Source of the DNA: Hordeum vulgare subsp. vulgare
Lineage: Eukaryota; Streptophyta; Magnoliopsida; Poales; Poaceae
DNA: 64,000 bases
Direction of reading: 5' to 3'
Assembly (NCBI RefSeq): GCF_904849725.1
Contig: NC_058521.1
Location: 347,880,138-347,944,137, forward strand
Made by a program: the position numbers and the translations under genes. The notes under the pieces are model-generated. The model was not told where the DNA came from, did not search any database, and saw only the letters and a program-made list of their open reading frames with translations. This document shows, one piece after another, positions 33,220-43,881 of the stretch; positions within the stretch are counted from its first letter, which is position 1; every line of letters starts with the position of its first letter.

Positions 33220-34010
33220 ATTCCGATCGACTAGATTCAAACCCAAAATATACTCCGAATGAAGAGCAATCCTCTCACTCGGGGCTTAGCTACAAACATG
33301 CTTCGTCTAAGTTCAAAACAATTCCGAGTGAATAGCAACCTATTCACTCGAATGCTTAGCTGCGAACCAGTCTTCGCCTAAATATAGAAACTACTCCAAG
33401 TGAAAAGCAATCCTCTCGCTCGGGGATTAACTGCGAACATGTTTTCACCTAAGTTCAAAACCCTTCAGAGTGAATAACAACATATTCACTCGGATGCTTA
33501 GCTGCGAACCAGTCATTGCCTAAGTATAGAAACTACTCCGAGCAAAGAGCAATCCTCTCACTCGGGGGCTTAGTTGCGAACACATTTTCTCCTAAGTTAA
33601 AAACCCTTCCGAGTGAATAGCATCCTATTCACTCGGATGCTTAGCTGCGAACCAGTCATCGCCTAAGTATAGAAACTATTCCGAGTGTAGAGCAATCCTC
33701 TCACTCGGGGCCTTAGCTGCTAACATGTTTCCTCCTAAGTTCAAACCCTTCCGAGTGAATGACAACCTATTAACTCGGATGCTTAGCTGTGAACCTGTCA
33801 TCGCCTAATTATAGAAACTACTCCGAGTGAAGAGAAATTCTCTCACACGAGGGCTTAGCTACGAACCAGTCATCGCCTAAGTATAGAAATTACTCCAAGT
33901 GAAGAGCAATCCTTTCACTTGGGGGATTAGCCGCGAATCAATCGCCTAAGTTAAAACCCTTCCGAATGAATAGCAACCTATTCACTCGGGACCATTCAAA
34001 AACCAAACAA
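33220..34010 (+). repeat. ~142-bp tandem repeat downstream of gypsy pol, copy 2
   Basis: The same unit as 23700-24147 with one extra full unit (about 33530-33670), plus two shortened units after 33812. Motifs TTCCGAGTGAATAGCAACC and CTTAGCTGCGAACCAG recur. It lies between the plus-strand pol gene and the minus-strand antisense ORF and contains no ORF of note. Confidence 0.85.
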
Positions 34011-34173
34011 ACTTAGCCAAATGCAGATAAATTCAACGAAATCCATCTCGGATTAAAGTCGTCCATGTAGATGAAAGTACTCAGGTTCAACACTCGAATG
34101 AAGTTCTAATGGATACAGTAACACTCGGCATACCGAGGCGAATTAAAGTTCGGATGGTAATCAAAGTTCCTTC

Positions 34174-37100
34174 TCAAGACTCACCAGGACTCGCAGGCTC
34201 AACGAAGGTGTCAAGGTTGATCCCATCAGCAATGCGAGTCGCCACGTCGATGAAGGTCTCGATGAAATCTTCGAACTGGAGCTTCTTCATGTTAGCCACC
34301 TGGAGCTCCTTCAACTTATCTCCCTAGGTTCTTTGCAATGGAACCGTACAAGCAAAAGGGTCACATGATCTCAGCATTGTGCATCAGACTTCTTCCACGC
34401 CTGCACCATGTTGGGAATCTGTTCCAAGCGGCTCACTATGGACTCCATATCTGTCTGGAAAGTGTCTTCAGGCAACAACTCCTTGTCAATCTTCCCCAAT
34501 GCAGCTTGCAGTCGGGCAACGTATCCCTGAACTTTCAAGAGGCAAGCGTTGAGGTGAAACATATCTACTGCCACGACATCTGAAACAGGTGACTTGATGT
34601 GGTCCAGATATGGCTCCACCTCTTCAGTCTCCTTATCAAAGTCTAGGCAGAATTCTGTGCGAAGGAAAAAACAAAAAGTCAGACGCAATTCATTCGGTAA
34701 AGTTTGAAGAGATTCACTCGGTGAAAGAAGCATACCAGTAAGCGTCCCGATCATTTTGGTCAGGAAGTCCTTCAGAAACTTTTCCATGGCATTCCCCCTT
34801 TTCGCAATTTGCTCAAGCTTTTTCCCCCATTCGAGTCGTTCTTTCTTCAACTTCGTCTTTTCTTCTTCCAACTTACCGATGTCCAAGAGCTTCTTCTCAG
34901 CAGCCTCAGACCTCTCCTTAACTTCTGCAAGGACCTTGTCCTTGTCCTCCTGTGATTTCTTCAAGGCATCCAAGTCATTGGTCTTCACTTCCAAATCCAG
35001 TTGAAGTTGGTTCTTCTCCGATGCCAATTTAGCATACTTGAATCCAATCTCACAGGCTTTCTGAAAAACATCAAGCAAATAGTTCAGTCAACACTAATAA
35101 ATTTCCGCTGTTGAGTGGAGAAGTAAAGTTCAGTCGACCGAATGGTGGCCCGCTTCACCCATCCACAATTGCTATAAATGCAAAAAAGGATACTGAGTCC
35201 AAGTTCTTAAGACTACTTCCCTTCGTAAACGATCGACAATAGTCTCGGGGACTACACCCTGTGGGTGCACTAAGTGTGCCCCCACTGGATACAAATCCAC
35301 TCGACCAGGTCCGTCCTGGCTGAGTCACGGAAAAGAAAACGTGTGTCTTCCAATTAGACCCCTATTGATGCAAGCACTCGAGCGCTCTCGGGGACTACAC
35401 CCGGTGGGTGCACTCAGCGTGGCCCCACTAGATACAAAACCACCTGACCGGGTCCGGCCTGGCCGAGTCAAAAAAGAGAGAGAAGAAGACTTCAAATAGA
35501 ACCATTGCCAATGCATGCACTCGACATCGGTCTCGAGGACAACACCCAGTGGGTTCACTCAGCGTGCCCCAACTGGATCAGAGACAAACAACCATATGAC
35601 ACAGGAAAACACCCAGTGGGTGCAAAAGCAAGATTGACAAGACTAAATCTCAAATGAACTTACAATTGCACTTACTGGATGTTGGCTTGAAGCATCAACT
35701 GGCAACGTATGCCAACTTGCTAGCCTCAAACGCCTCTCTGGTCCGCTGCATCATCTGTTCGGCTTGATCATGGCTTCTTTAGAAGATCCAGTTTGATCTT
35801 CCGGGACACACTGCAGAGAATATGCCAGCGCTGAAGGAGTCGGCATCGCAGCAGTGATAACAGGAGTCACCAGAGGAGGCGCGGTTAGCATTGTTATCAC
35901 AATAGTTGAACCAGGCGGAGGAGCTGTAATCAAAGCAGTCGAACTGGCTGGAGGAGCACTCGACACCGGCGCTGCAAGCATGGCTTGAGTTTGTTCCTTA
36001 ATCGAACATTGCAGTTCTCCCTCATCGTCCAGAAGGATGACGTCTCTAGCTGTCAGTCGACAGTATCAGTTAGTTCAGTCGATGGGTTTTCATCTAAAAA
36101 ACAGAGCGGAATGAAGACTTGACGTACCTTGTTGAGAGGCAGGCATGTCCACAGTATCCAAGTCCATGGGATCTTCTTCATCCCCAACACGCGTTGTCAT
36201 TGAGGTAGCAGCTCTGGCAAGTAAATTTCATTCCATCGTCAAAGGCATGGAAATTCACAATGACAAAAGAAATAAAGATAGAAGCACTCACGTAGAAGCG
36301 ACTAGCACGGAGATCCTCATTCAAGGCAGATCCTTCCGAGGCTTAGGAGCATCAGGCTTGGGTTGTTCGGCGGCTTTTTCTGTAGATTCAGTCGCAATAG
36401 CTCTGTCGCGCTTCCCGTTTGGTCTGTTGGACACTAAGGTCTTGCTTGGGGTAGCCACTGGATCATGACGATGCTTGGATCGTGACTCGGACCACGGAGG
36501 AGACTAGTTTTCTTCCTCACTCTCACTCGGATCATCTTCACTCCCCTCGTTGTCTTCAGCATAGTCACTGTCAACGCTGTCACCTTCGCTTTCCCCACTG
36601 ACGTCAAGCTGAGCCCCATTGGGTACGGGTGAGTGTATGTTTGTCCACTCCTACAAGATAAAAAAATAGCAAAGTCACTCGGTCGAAGATTCAGTCACTC
36701 GACAAAGATATGGAAGTAATCAAAATATAAATAACGCACCATATTTTGTGGATTATTTTCAGCAGAGTAAGGCAAGAGTCGCTTGGCTCCTAATGGATTG
36801 TCACAGGCTCGAGTGATGCTTTTGAGCCACTGAGCTACGGTTTCCTCAGAAACCTCCGCCGGGTGTGACCGAGTGTAGTCCACAAAGCCCGAGTAGTGCC
36901 ACATGGCATGATCGCTCGCCTGAAGAGGCTGAATACACCGACCAAGGAATGTGTCGAGCAGGTCCAACCTCGTCACTCCACCACGGACCAAGTTAACCAC
37001 CTCATTCAACAACATCCCCACCTGAGTCTTCTCATCGTCAAACACGTTTATCGTTCTAGGAGCAGTCGGTCCCTCCAAGGTGAATGGGGCAAGGCCACTC

Positions 37101-37555
37101 GACATGTTTGGAGATGCAATAGCATTACTGTAAAACCAAGTCGACTGCCAGTTCTGGACTGACTCATGAAGGGTCATCAGAGGATACGTACTCCTAGTCC
37201 TCTTTTGAATCCCCATACCACCGCACAACTGAATGATATGAGTCCTACTATCACTCAGGTTTGCTTTCTTCACTGCTTGGGAGCGCATAGTGAAGATGTG
37301 TTTAAACAGTCCCCAGTTAGGAGGACAGCCCAGAAAGCATTCACACAGCGTAATGAATGCATCAAGATATGCGATGGAGTTGGGAGGAAGAAAATGAAGT
37401 TGCTCACCGAAATAATTCAGGAAACCACGAATGAAAGAATGATGGGGCACAGAGAAACCTCGCTCAATGTGAGTAAGGAGGAGGACTCGTTCCCCTTCGC
37501 ACGGCTCTGGTTCAAGCCCTCCTTCACGCAACCTCCATGACTTTTTAGCCACCAT
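34174..37555 (-). pseudogene. Gypsy antisense ORF (Transposase_28 / putative gypsy-type transposon protein), main part
   Basis: Read on the minus strand. 37555-36695 contains ERVLLLTHIERGFSVPHHSF, FITLCECFLGCPPNWGLFKH and QLCGGMGIQKRTRSTYP, the conserved core of the pfam 'putative gypsy type transposon' domain. An acidic Ser-rich segment follows (about 36600-36310), then a Pro/Ala-rich part (35981-35751), then a Lys/Glu-rich coiled coil (35078-34750), and a C-terminal helical part ending ADGINLDTFVEPASPG near 34180. Introns or frame breaks separate these pieces. Such antisense ORFs between pol and 3' LTR are known from Tat elements such as RIRE2 and Grande; their function is not established. 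The first codons lie beyond CACTA B, at 46591-46430. Confidence 0.75.
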
Positions 37556-37716
37556 CACTACAGGAAATTAGTTTTTTGCCATCTTCCAAATCATTGTCGT
37601 CTGCTGGCTGATGGCAAAGAGTGTCTTTTCCGTCAGCTCCCAAAAAGCGGACGACAAAGAACTAGCTGATGGCAAAGAAGGTCTTTGCCAACAGTCAATT
37701 CTTTGTCGTCAGCCGC
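37556..37716 (+). repeat. Left TIR and subterminal repeats of CACTA B (first part)
   Basis: CACTACAGGAAATTAG is followed by TTTGCCATC, GATGGCAAAG, GACGACAAAG and TTTGTCGTC words. The block is interrupted at 37717 by a solo LTR and resumes at 39241-39420. Confidence 0.85.
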
Positions 37717-39240
37717 TGATACGTCCATTTTGCATCATGCTTTCATGTTGATATTTATGTCTTTATGGGCTGTTATTACACTTCAAGGTACAATACTTAT
37801 GCCTTTTCTCTCTTATTTTACAAGGTTTACATGAAGAGGGAGAATGCCGGCAGCTGGAATTGTGGCCTGAAAAAGGAGCAAGTTTGAGATACCTATTCTG
37901 TGCAACTCCAAAAGCTGTAAAAATCAACGAGGAATTATTTTGGAATTATAAAAAATACTGGGCCGAAGAACTACCACAGGGGAGCCACGAGGAGGCTACA
38001 AGCCTGCTAGGCGTGACCTACCCCCCTAGCCGCGCCTAGGGGGCTTGTGGGATCCCTGTTGGCCCTCTGGCTCCCCTCTTTTGCTATAAGAAGGGTTTCG
38101 TTCCAGAAAAAATCAAGAGGAGCCTTTCGGGAGGAATCGCCGCTGTCACAAGGCGGAACTTGAGCAGAACCAATCTAGAGCTCCGACAGGATCGTCCTGC
38201 CGAGGAAACTTCCCTCCCAGAATGGGAAATCGTCGCCATCGTCATCACCAACACTCCTCTCATCAGAGGGAATTCATCACCATCAACATCTTCATCAACA
38301 CCATCTCATCTCCAAACTCTAGTTCATCTCTTGTAACAAATCTCCATGTTGCGACTCCGATTGGTACTTGTAAAGTTGCTAGTAGTGTTAATTACTCTTT
38401 GTAGTTGATGCTAGTTGGATTACTCGGTGGAAGATTATATGTTCAGATCCTTGATTCTATTAAATACCTCTCTGGTCATGAATATGATTATGCTTTGTGA
38501 GTAGTCACTTTTGTTCCTGGGGACGTGGGATAAGTCATGCTATAAGTAGTGATGTGAATTTGGTATTCGTTCCATATTTTGATACGTTGTATGTTGTTTT
38601 TCCTCTAGTGGTGTTATGTGAACGTCGACTACATAGCACTTCACCATTATTTGGGCCTAGAGGAAGGCAATGCGAAGTAATAAGTAGATGATGGGTTGCT
38701 AGAGTGAGAGAAGCTAAAACCCTAGTTTATGCGTTGCTTCGTAAGGGGCTGATTTGGATCAACTAGTTTAATGCTATGGTTAGGCTTTGTCTTAATTCTT
38801 CTTTTGTAGTTGTGGATGCTTGCCAGAGGGGTTAATCATCAGTGGGAGGTTTTTCTAAATAAGGGCAGCACCCAAGCACCGGTCCACCCACATATCAAAC
38901 TATCAAAGTAGCGAACGCGGATCATATGAACATGATGAAAACTAGCTTGACAGAAATTCCCGTCTGTCGTCGGGAGCGCTTTACCTCCTATAAGAGTTTG
39001 TCAAGGCTTGTCCCTTGCTACAAAAGGGATTGGGCCACTTTTCTGCACCGTTGTCACTATTGTTACTTGCTACTTCCTACGAATCATCTTATGACACAAC
39101 TGTCTGTTACCGATAATTTCAGTGCTTGCAGAGAATACCTTGCTGGAAACCACTTGTCAAATCCTTCTGCTCCTCCTTGGGTTCGACACTCTTACTTATC
39201 GAAAGGACTACTATAGATCCCCTACACTTGTGGGTCATCA
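37717..39240 (+). mobile_element. Solo LTR-like element (1524 bp) inside CACTA B
   Basis: It starts TGATACGTCCATTTTGC and ends CTTGTGGGTCATCA, with TG...CA ends. The flanks GCCGC (37712-37716) and GCCGT (39241-39245) form a 5-bp target duplication with one mismatch, cutting a TTTGTCGTC/GCCGTAGAC subterminal block. There is no coding domain; the element is a high-copy Triticeae repeat type. It inserted after CACTA B had formed. Confidence 0.8.
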
Positions 39241-39440
39241 GCCGTAGACGACAACAATGAGAAAAGCAGACGACAAAGCTTTGGGCTGGGCCCATCTGGT
39301 CGGGGAAAGCTCAGGTCAAACTACTCCCCTTCTTTGCCGTCTGCTGGCGGACAGCAAAGACTCCAGAGGCAGACGGAAAAGAGTATAGACCCTTCGTCGT
39401 CCGACAGCAAAACGGCAAAGTACATGAATCTACTAACGGT
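39241..39440 (+). repeat. Left subterminal repeats of CACTA B (second part)
   Basis: Further GACGACAA, TTTGCCGTCTGC and GACAGCAAAG words follow directly after the solo LTR, completing the 5' cis-acting end. Confidence 0.75.
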
Positions 39441-39720
39441 TGTCCTACCCCCACCTCGGCCCCCTCTCTCTTTCAAACGGCCACTCTCTCTCTCTTCTCC
39501 CCCGACGCCCACCACCGCCACCCCCGTCGCCCGGCCACCCCCGGCGCCACCCCGGTGCCCCACAGCCATGCCGCCGCCGCCCCACCACCCCCGGCACCGC
39601 CCCGGTGCCCCACAACCCCCCGGCGCTGCCGCCCCGCCACCCCCGTCGCTGTCCCGCAGCCCTAACACCCCCAGCGCCGTCCCGCCGCCCCAACACGCCC
39701 GGCCCCGCCGCCCATGACGC
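39441..39720 (+). other. GC-rich 5' leader of CACTA B
   Basis: CCGCCCCGGTGCCCCACA-type C-rich repeats occupy the position equivalent to the GC-rich minisatellite of CACTA C (63120-63560, other strand). Pro-rich ORFs in several frames come from base composition. Confidence 0.6.
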
Positions 39721-39959
39721 CACAGCCGCCCCTGCCGGTGAGCCTCCACACCCCCTGCATTTATACGTGAGTATATTAACATCCTTTGAAGGAATAAGAT
39801 GCAACTTTCAATTTTTTTTATTCATTGCCTTATTCATTCCTATTTTGACAAAGATATGGTATGTAGAACATTACCCATGCTGGGAATCTAGTGAAAATGA
39901 CATATATAGGCTTGTCTTTTGGTTTAGACATTTGGCGTTGTGTGCTCTTAGCAGCCATA

Positions 39960-40666
39960 TATTGAACCCCTGGTAATCTATTGTTGATGTGCCTTGTGGC
40001 TGTGGTCAAGATGGTACTGGCAAGGAAGAAAAAATGTTGTGTACATCGACGGGCTAAAATTATCTGATGCAAGTGCTTGCTTGATTTCCAGTTCAGAGCA
40101 ATGCGTGGTAAACCTACAGATTAAGCACAATGTCATTTCCAAAGGACATTGTAACTCTTGTTCTTGTTTACCTGACACTGGTTGTTGTTCTGGACATGTA
40201 TTATTGCAGACTGGTAATTTCTCTGATTGTGATCCTGCTAGTGTACCAAATGGTTCAGCTAGACTGGTTATTGGTATGACCTTATTCATTCAGGATTTTG
40301 GTGAAGCACCGCCTTTGAGAAACTTATTTTTGTGTGTGTTTCCTTTAGTGGGTGCAAACCTTTGTTTTTGTTTTAACTACAAATGTATTTGGCTATCAAA
40401 CTACTTTTCCGCTATCCAATTTTGTTCGTGCAAAAATTGCTTGTGTTATACGTAGGTGTTTAGTTTTTATGTTAACTAGAAAGTACTAAAGTTATCTATC
40501 CTACCTCCACCAGACTACAAATTTATTATTGTATTAATATGAGAAATATAAGATGTAATCATTCTTTAGGTTATTGGGGTTAGGCTCTTGGACTGCATCA
40601 TGACCACAATGAAGTTTATTTATTTTCCTACAATTTACCCCTAGCAACGCACGGGCATTCTACTAG
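39960..40666 (+). mobile_element. Helitron-like 3' end with captured cysteine-rich fragment
   Basis: The sequence AGCAACGCACGGGCATTCTA followed by CTAG (40663-40666) and a T matches the grass Helitron 3' end: a hairpin-prone GCAACGCACGGGC just before CTRR, with insertion before T. Upstream, the plus frame 40012-40290 reads LSDASACLISSSEQCVVNLQ and GHCNSCSCLPDTGCCSGH, a Cys-rich protein-like stretch unlike CACTA genes. Helitrons often carry gene fragments. The 5' TC end is not identified, so the left boundary is arbitrary. Confidence 0.45.
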
Positions 40667-40870
40667 TAGGGGTAATTTCATTACTAGGCCATATCTTGGT
40701 AATGTTCCTAATGGTCTTGGAAATTCTTATAGTAATTCTTGTTGAAATCCTTCTACAAATTCTAATAGGATACTCTCTAATCTTGAGAACACAATTAAGG
40801 AATTCATTAATTCTCAAAAAAAATTCAATACTATCTTTTTTTTATGTTGTACTAATTTATGTTTATCTTT
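40667..40870 (+). pseudogene. Gag-like fragment related to 2654-3621
   Basis: A plus-strand frame reads GLGNSYSNS and, after a stop, LSNLENTIKEFINSQKKFNT, matching the NNYGNSYNN...LESNIKVFINSQKIFN part of the ORF at 2654-3621. It is a degenerate remnant lying directly downstream of the Helitron-like end and upstream of the TNP1 start. Confidence 0.6.
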
Positions 40871-40898
40871 GTCATGGCATGTCAGCAGGTGTTGAAAT

Positions 40899-42905
40899 AT
40901 GGTGGGCGCGGGTCCAGATCGCTCGACGGGTTCTTCTACGGCGGCCCGCACGAGGGCTGGTACTTCCATTCCACCCCTATCTCTCCGTAGAGCCTTGGAA
41001 TACAGTCTGACGACACCACCCGCGGGTGCTTCTTCGTTGGCGGCATTGCCCACTTGGAGAGGAGTTGGTCGAGTAGGGAAGAAGGGGAAGGTTTCAGGGA
41101 AAGGTGCTGGCCGCGGAAGAAGTAGGCAGACAGTTGCACCGACCTCGCCGCCACCACCAGCTCATTCACCCGAGCACATGACTACTATGGTGTACCCGTT
41201 TGAGGAGGAGTCTACGGGGACTCTGGTCCAGGAGACTCGGGTGGACATGCATTCGGCGCATGAGACTACGGTCCAGGATCAGCCTCGGGTTGAGGTGCCT
41301 TCAGCCCACGAGACTCGGGTTCCTGAGGCTACATCCCAGGAGACACCTGCCACACACGCTTTGGCCGACGTGGAGAGGTCCGGATGGGGTGCTGGGCCGG
41401 ATCGATCCGAGGTGCCGAATGGGACTAAGGTTTCGGATTGGACCGAGGGTCCGGGTGGCTGTTTTGTTGATGGCGGGGATGAGTTTATGGATAGTGAGGG
41501 AGATGTGCAGGTGGACGGGGCCACCGTGTACAAGCGTGGTAGTACACGCCTCCCGGTCGTGCCGGCTACCCGCGAGCAGAGGCCGGTGATTAAGCCTAAA
41601 GGGCATTGGTAAGTACATTTACTCATTTTTTATCTTTTCCTTCAAGTTTCTTCAAATATCTAAAGCGGTAACCTTATCATATTGCAGGGGATGGGCACAC
41701 CCTCGTGGAGTCCGCAAGCCGAACTGCGTCCTGGGTGTGCTTTGCCGAACATATTTTTTGGGGTTTGTCACGTTGCCTGGTGAGGGTCAGGTTCCTACAC
41801 TAGGATTTTCCTAGGAGCACTACTAGGCTGCGGAGGCCCCGCCGGAGGAAATTATAGATGGTGTCTTGTGACACACGAGGGCCGAGATGGTGATCAAGAG
41901 CTTTTGGGTAAATTATCCTTTTACACAATCCAAAATTAACAATATAGCTAATTATTGTACTAACCGGTGTTGTCTCGTTTGATTGCAGACCTTCTATAGG
42001 TGTGAGGAGGGATATAAGGAGGAGGCGGCCAAGGTTCTCGAGGCCGAGTGTATGCGGTTATTACAGAACTTACGCCACGAGGCTCGGCCCCAGGCTATTC
42101 GAGACTACTACACCACGCGTGGTATTACGAAGGAGAAGAAGGAGTGCCACGCCAAGTATCCGAAGAAGGAGCAGTACATGAAGGTAATTACCTAATCTTA
42201 AGGCCTTCTACGCAGTTCTTTTGATTTGATTCATAGGCGTAGCGCTCAAAATTCTTTCTAATAACTAATAGGTGCCCCGACATGGTGTGCGGATAAGATG
42301 GATTGTTGGGAGGCGTTGGTGGATGAGTGGTGCACAAGGAACTAGCGAGGAGTCCATGACAATGCGAAGGATCGGCGGAGCCAAATGGTTGGTGTGCCAC
42401 ACCATCAAGGCAGCATCAACTTACTTCAGTTCGAACAAAACTGGTATGTGGTTTGCTTCATGATTCATGCAATTCATTCTTCATGCTAGCTTGAGCCCCT
42501 TACTAATACTCTGTTCCTCTCTTTTAGGCGCATCACAATAAGATGGAGATGCCACACTTGTACGACCTTTATGGCATGGCCCATAGTGCCTCCTACAAGA
42601 AGGCAAAGGCATTCTCTGAGTATGATGTGGATGATCCAAAAAACTTCACCAACATATCATCCCACCACAAGCTCGTGATATACAGGGACAGGGAAGTCTA
42701 GGAAAGGGGAGAACTTCAACCCTAGGCAGGAACCTTTGGATCCAGAGCTGGTGATGATATATGGTGGTGGGAGGCCCCATGCTCGATAGCCATTGGAGAT
42801 GGGATAATACGTTGTCCACTCACTCCCCCAGAGATCAAGGCGCGCCAGTCAAGCTTCTGTCCTTAGATAACGCCTCGTCCACGGCTAGTCGATCTTGCCA
42901 TCAAG
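40899..42905 (+). pseudogene. TNP1-type protein (Transposase_24 / Ptta-En/Spm family) of CACTA B
   Basis: Predicted exons with GT-AG borders: 40899-41608 (MVGAGPDRSTGSS..., Pro/Ser-rich, ending VVPATREQRPVIKPKGHW), 41688-41907 (GVRKPNCVLGVLCR, GFVTLPGEGQ), 41989-42183 (TFYRCEEGYKEEAAKVLEAE, LLQNLRHEARPQAIRDYY), 42272-42443, and 42528-42905. The same exon set occurs in CACTA C (57598-55253). Family members are the second CACTA protein, related in role to TNPA, thought to bind element ends. Stops in exon 2 (TAG near 41812, TGA near 41868) and frame changes in exon 4 break it. The final exon would be at 45642. Confidence 0.8.
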
Positions 42906-43846
42906 GTTAGTTTTACGGACTTAGAAAACATTCGTCCATTTCATTATGTGTGTGACCATATTTAACCCAAGTTAGCTCCAAAATGACATATAGTTAGCTT
43001 GGCTTCCACCTAAATTAGATGGATAAAGAAAAATAGAAATAGAAATAAGAGGAATAAGAACAAGAAGAAGAACAGGAGGAAGAAGAGGAGAAGAGGAGGA
43101 GGAGGAGAAGAAGAAGAAGAAGAAGAGGATAAGCGGAAAGAAAGAGGAAACATGAAAATAAGGAACAAGAAGAAGAAGAGAAGAAGAATAGAAGAAGAAG
43201 AGGATAAGCGGAAAGAAAGAGGAAACATGAAAAGAAGGAACAAGAAGAAGAAGAGAAGAAGAAGAGAAGAAGAAGGAGAAGGAGGAGGAGGAGAAGGAGC
43301 CCTCCTTCTTCTCCTTCTTCTCTCCTCCTTCTTCTTCTCCCTCCTTCTTCTCCTTCTTCTTCTCCTTCTTCTCTGCTCCTTCTTCTTCTCCCTCCTTATT
43401 CTCCTTCTCATTCTTCTCTCCTCCTTCTTCTCCTTCTTCTTCTCCTCCTCCTTCAACTTATTCTTTTTCTTCTCCTTCTTCTCTTCTTGCTTCTTCTATT
43501 TCTTTTTCAATTTAGCTTATTTTCCCCAACAAAGACATACTTAGCTAATTATCCTCCAAAATGACATAATTAGCTTAGTTAGGGTAAAAACATCATAAGA
43601 ACCTTGGTTAGCTCACAACTTAGCTAATTATCATCCAAAATGACATAATTAGCTTAGTTAGCTCCAAAATGGCCTATTTAATAAAAAATGATCTATACTT
43701 AGCTAGGTTCTCTCCTAAATGACATAATAAGGCCTAAGAGAAGAAGGGAAGAAGAAAAATATAAGGAGAATGAGAGAAAAAAGAAGAAAAAAAAGTAAGT
43801 ATAGAAGAGGATAAAAAAACTGAAATAGAAATAAGAGGAAGAAGAA

Positions 43847-43881
<35 letters not shown>

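Larger units (their letters stand above)
24148..33812 (+). repeat. Segmental tandem duplication, unit 2
   Basis: It starts TATTACATCGGATAGAT at 24148, directly after ...CGCCTAAG of unit 1, and remains alignable to unit 1 until CGCCTAATTATAG near 33810. After that the sequence is the single-copy continuation of the gypsy element. The 5' LTRs of the two units (both 564 bp) differ at about 18 sites (about 3%), which argues against a simple assembly duplicate. Confidence 0.92.

Noticed and set aside
14737..33812. Assembly artefact as explanation of the tandem duplication
   Set aside because: The units differ by about 3% in the LTRs, with private stops and indels (26-bp, 60-bp and 142-bp), which a false duplication of one locus would not show. 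Allelic or homeologous mis-joining is still possible and needs long reads.
39334..39976. Proline-rich 127- and 178-codon ORFs
   Set aside because: They arise from the C-rich leader of CACTA B, overlap each other in several frames, and have no domain or homologous exon in CACTA C.
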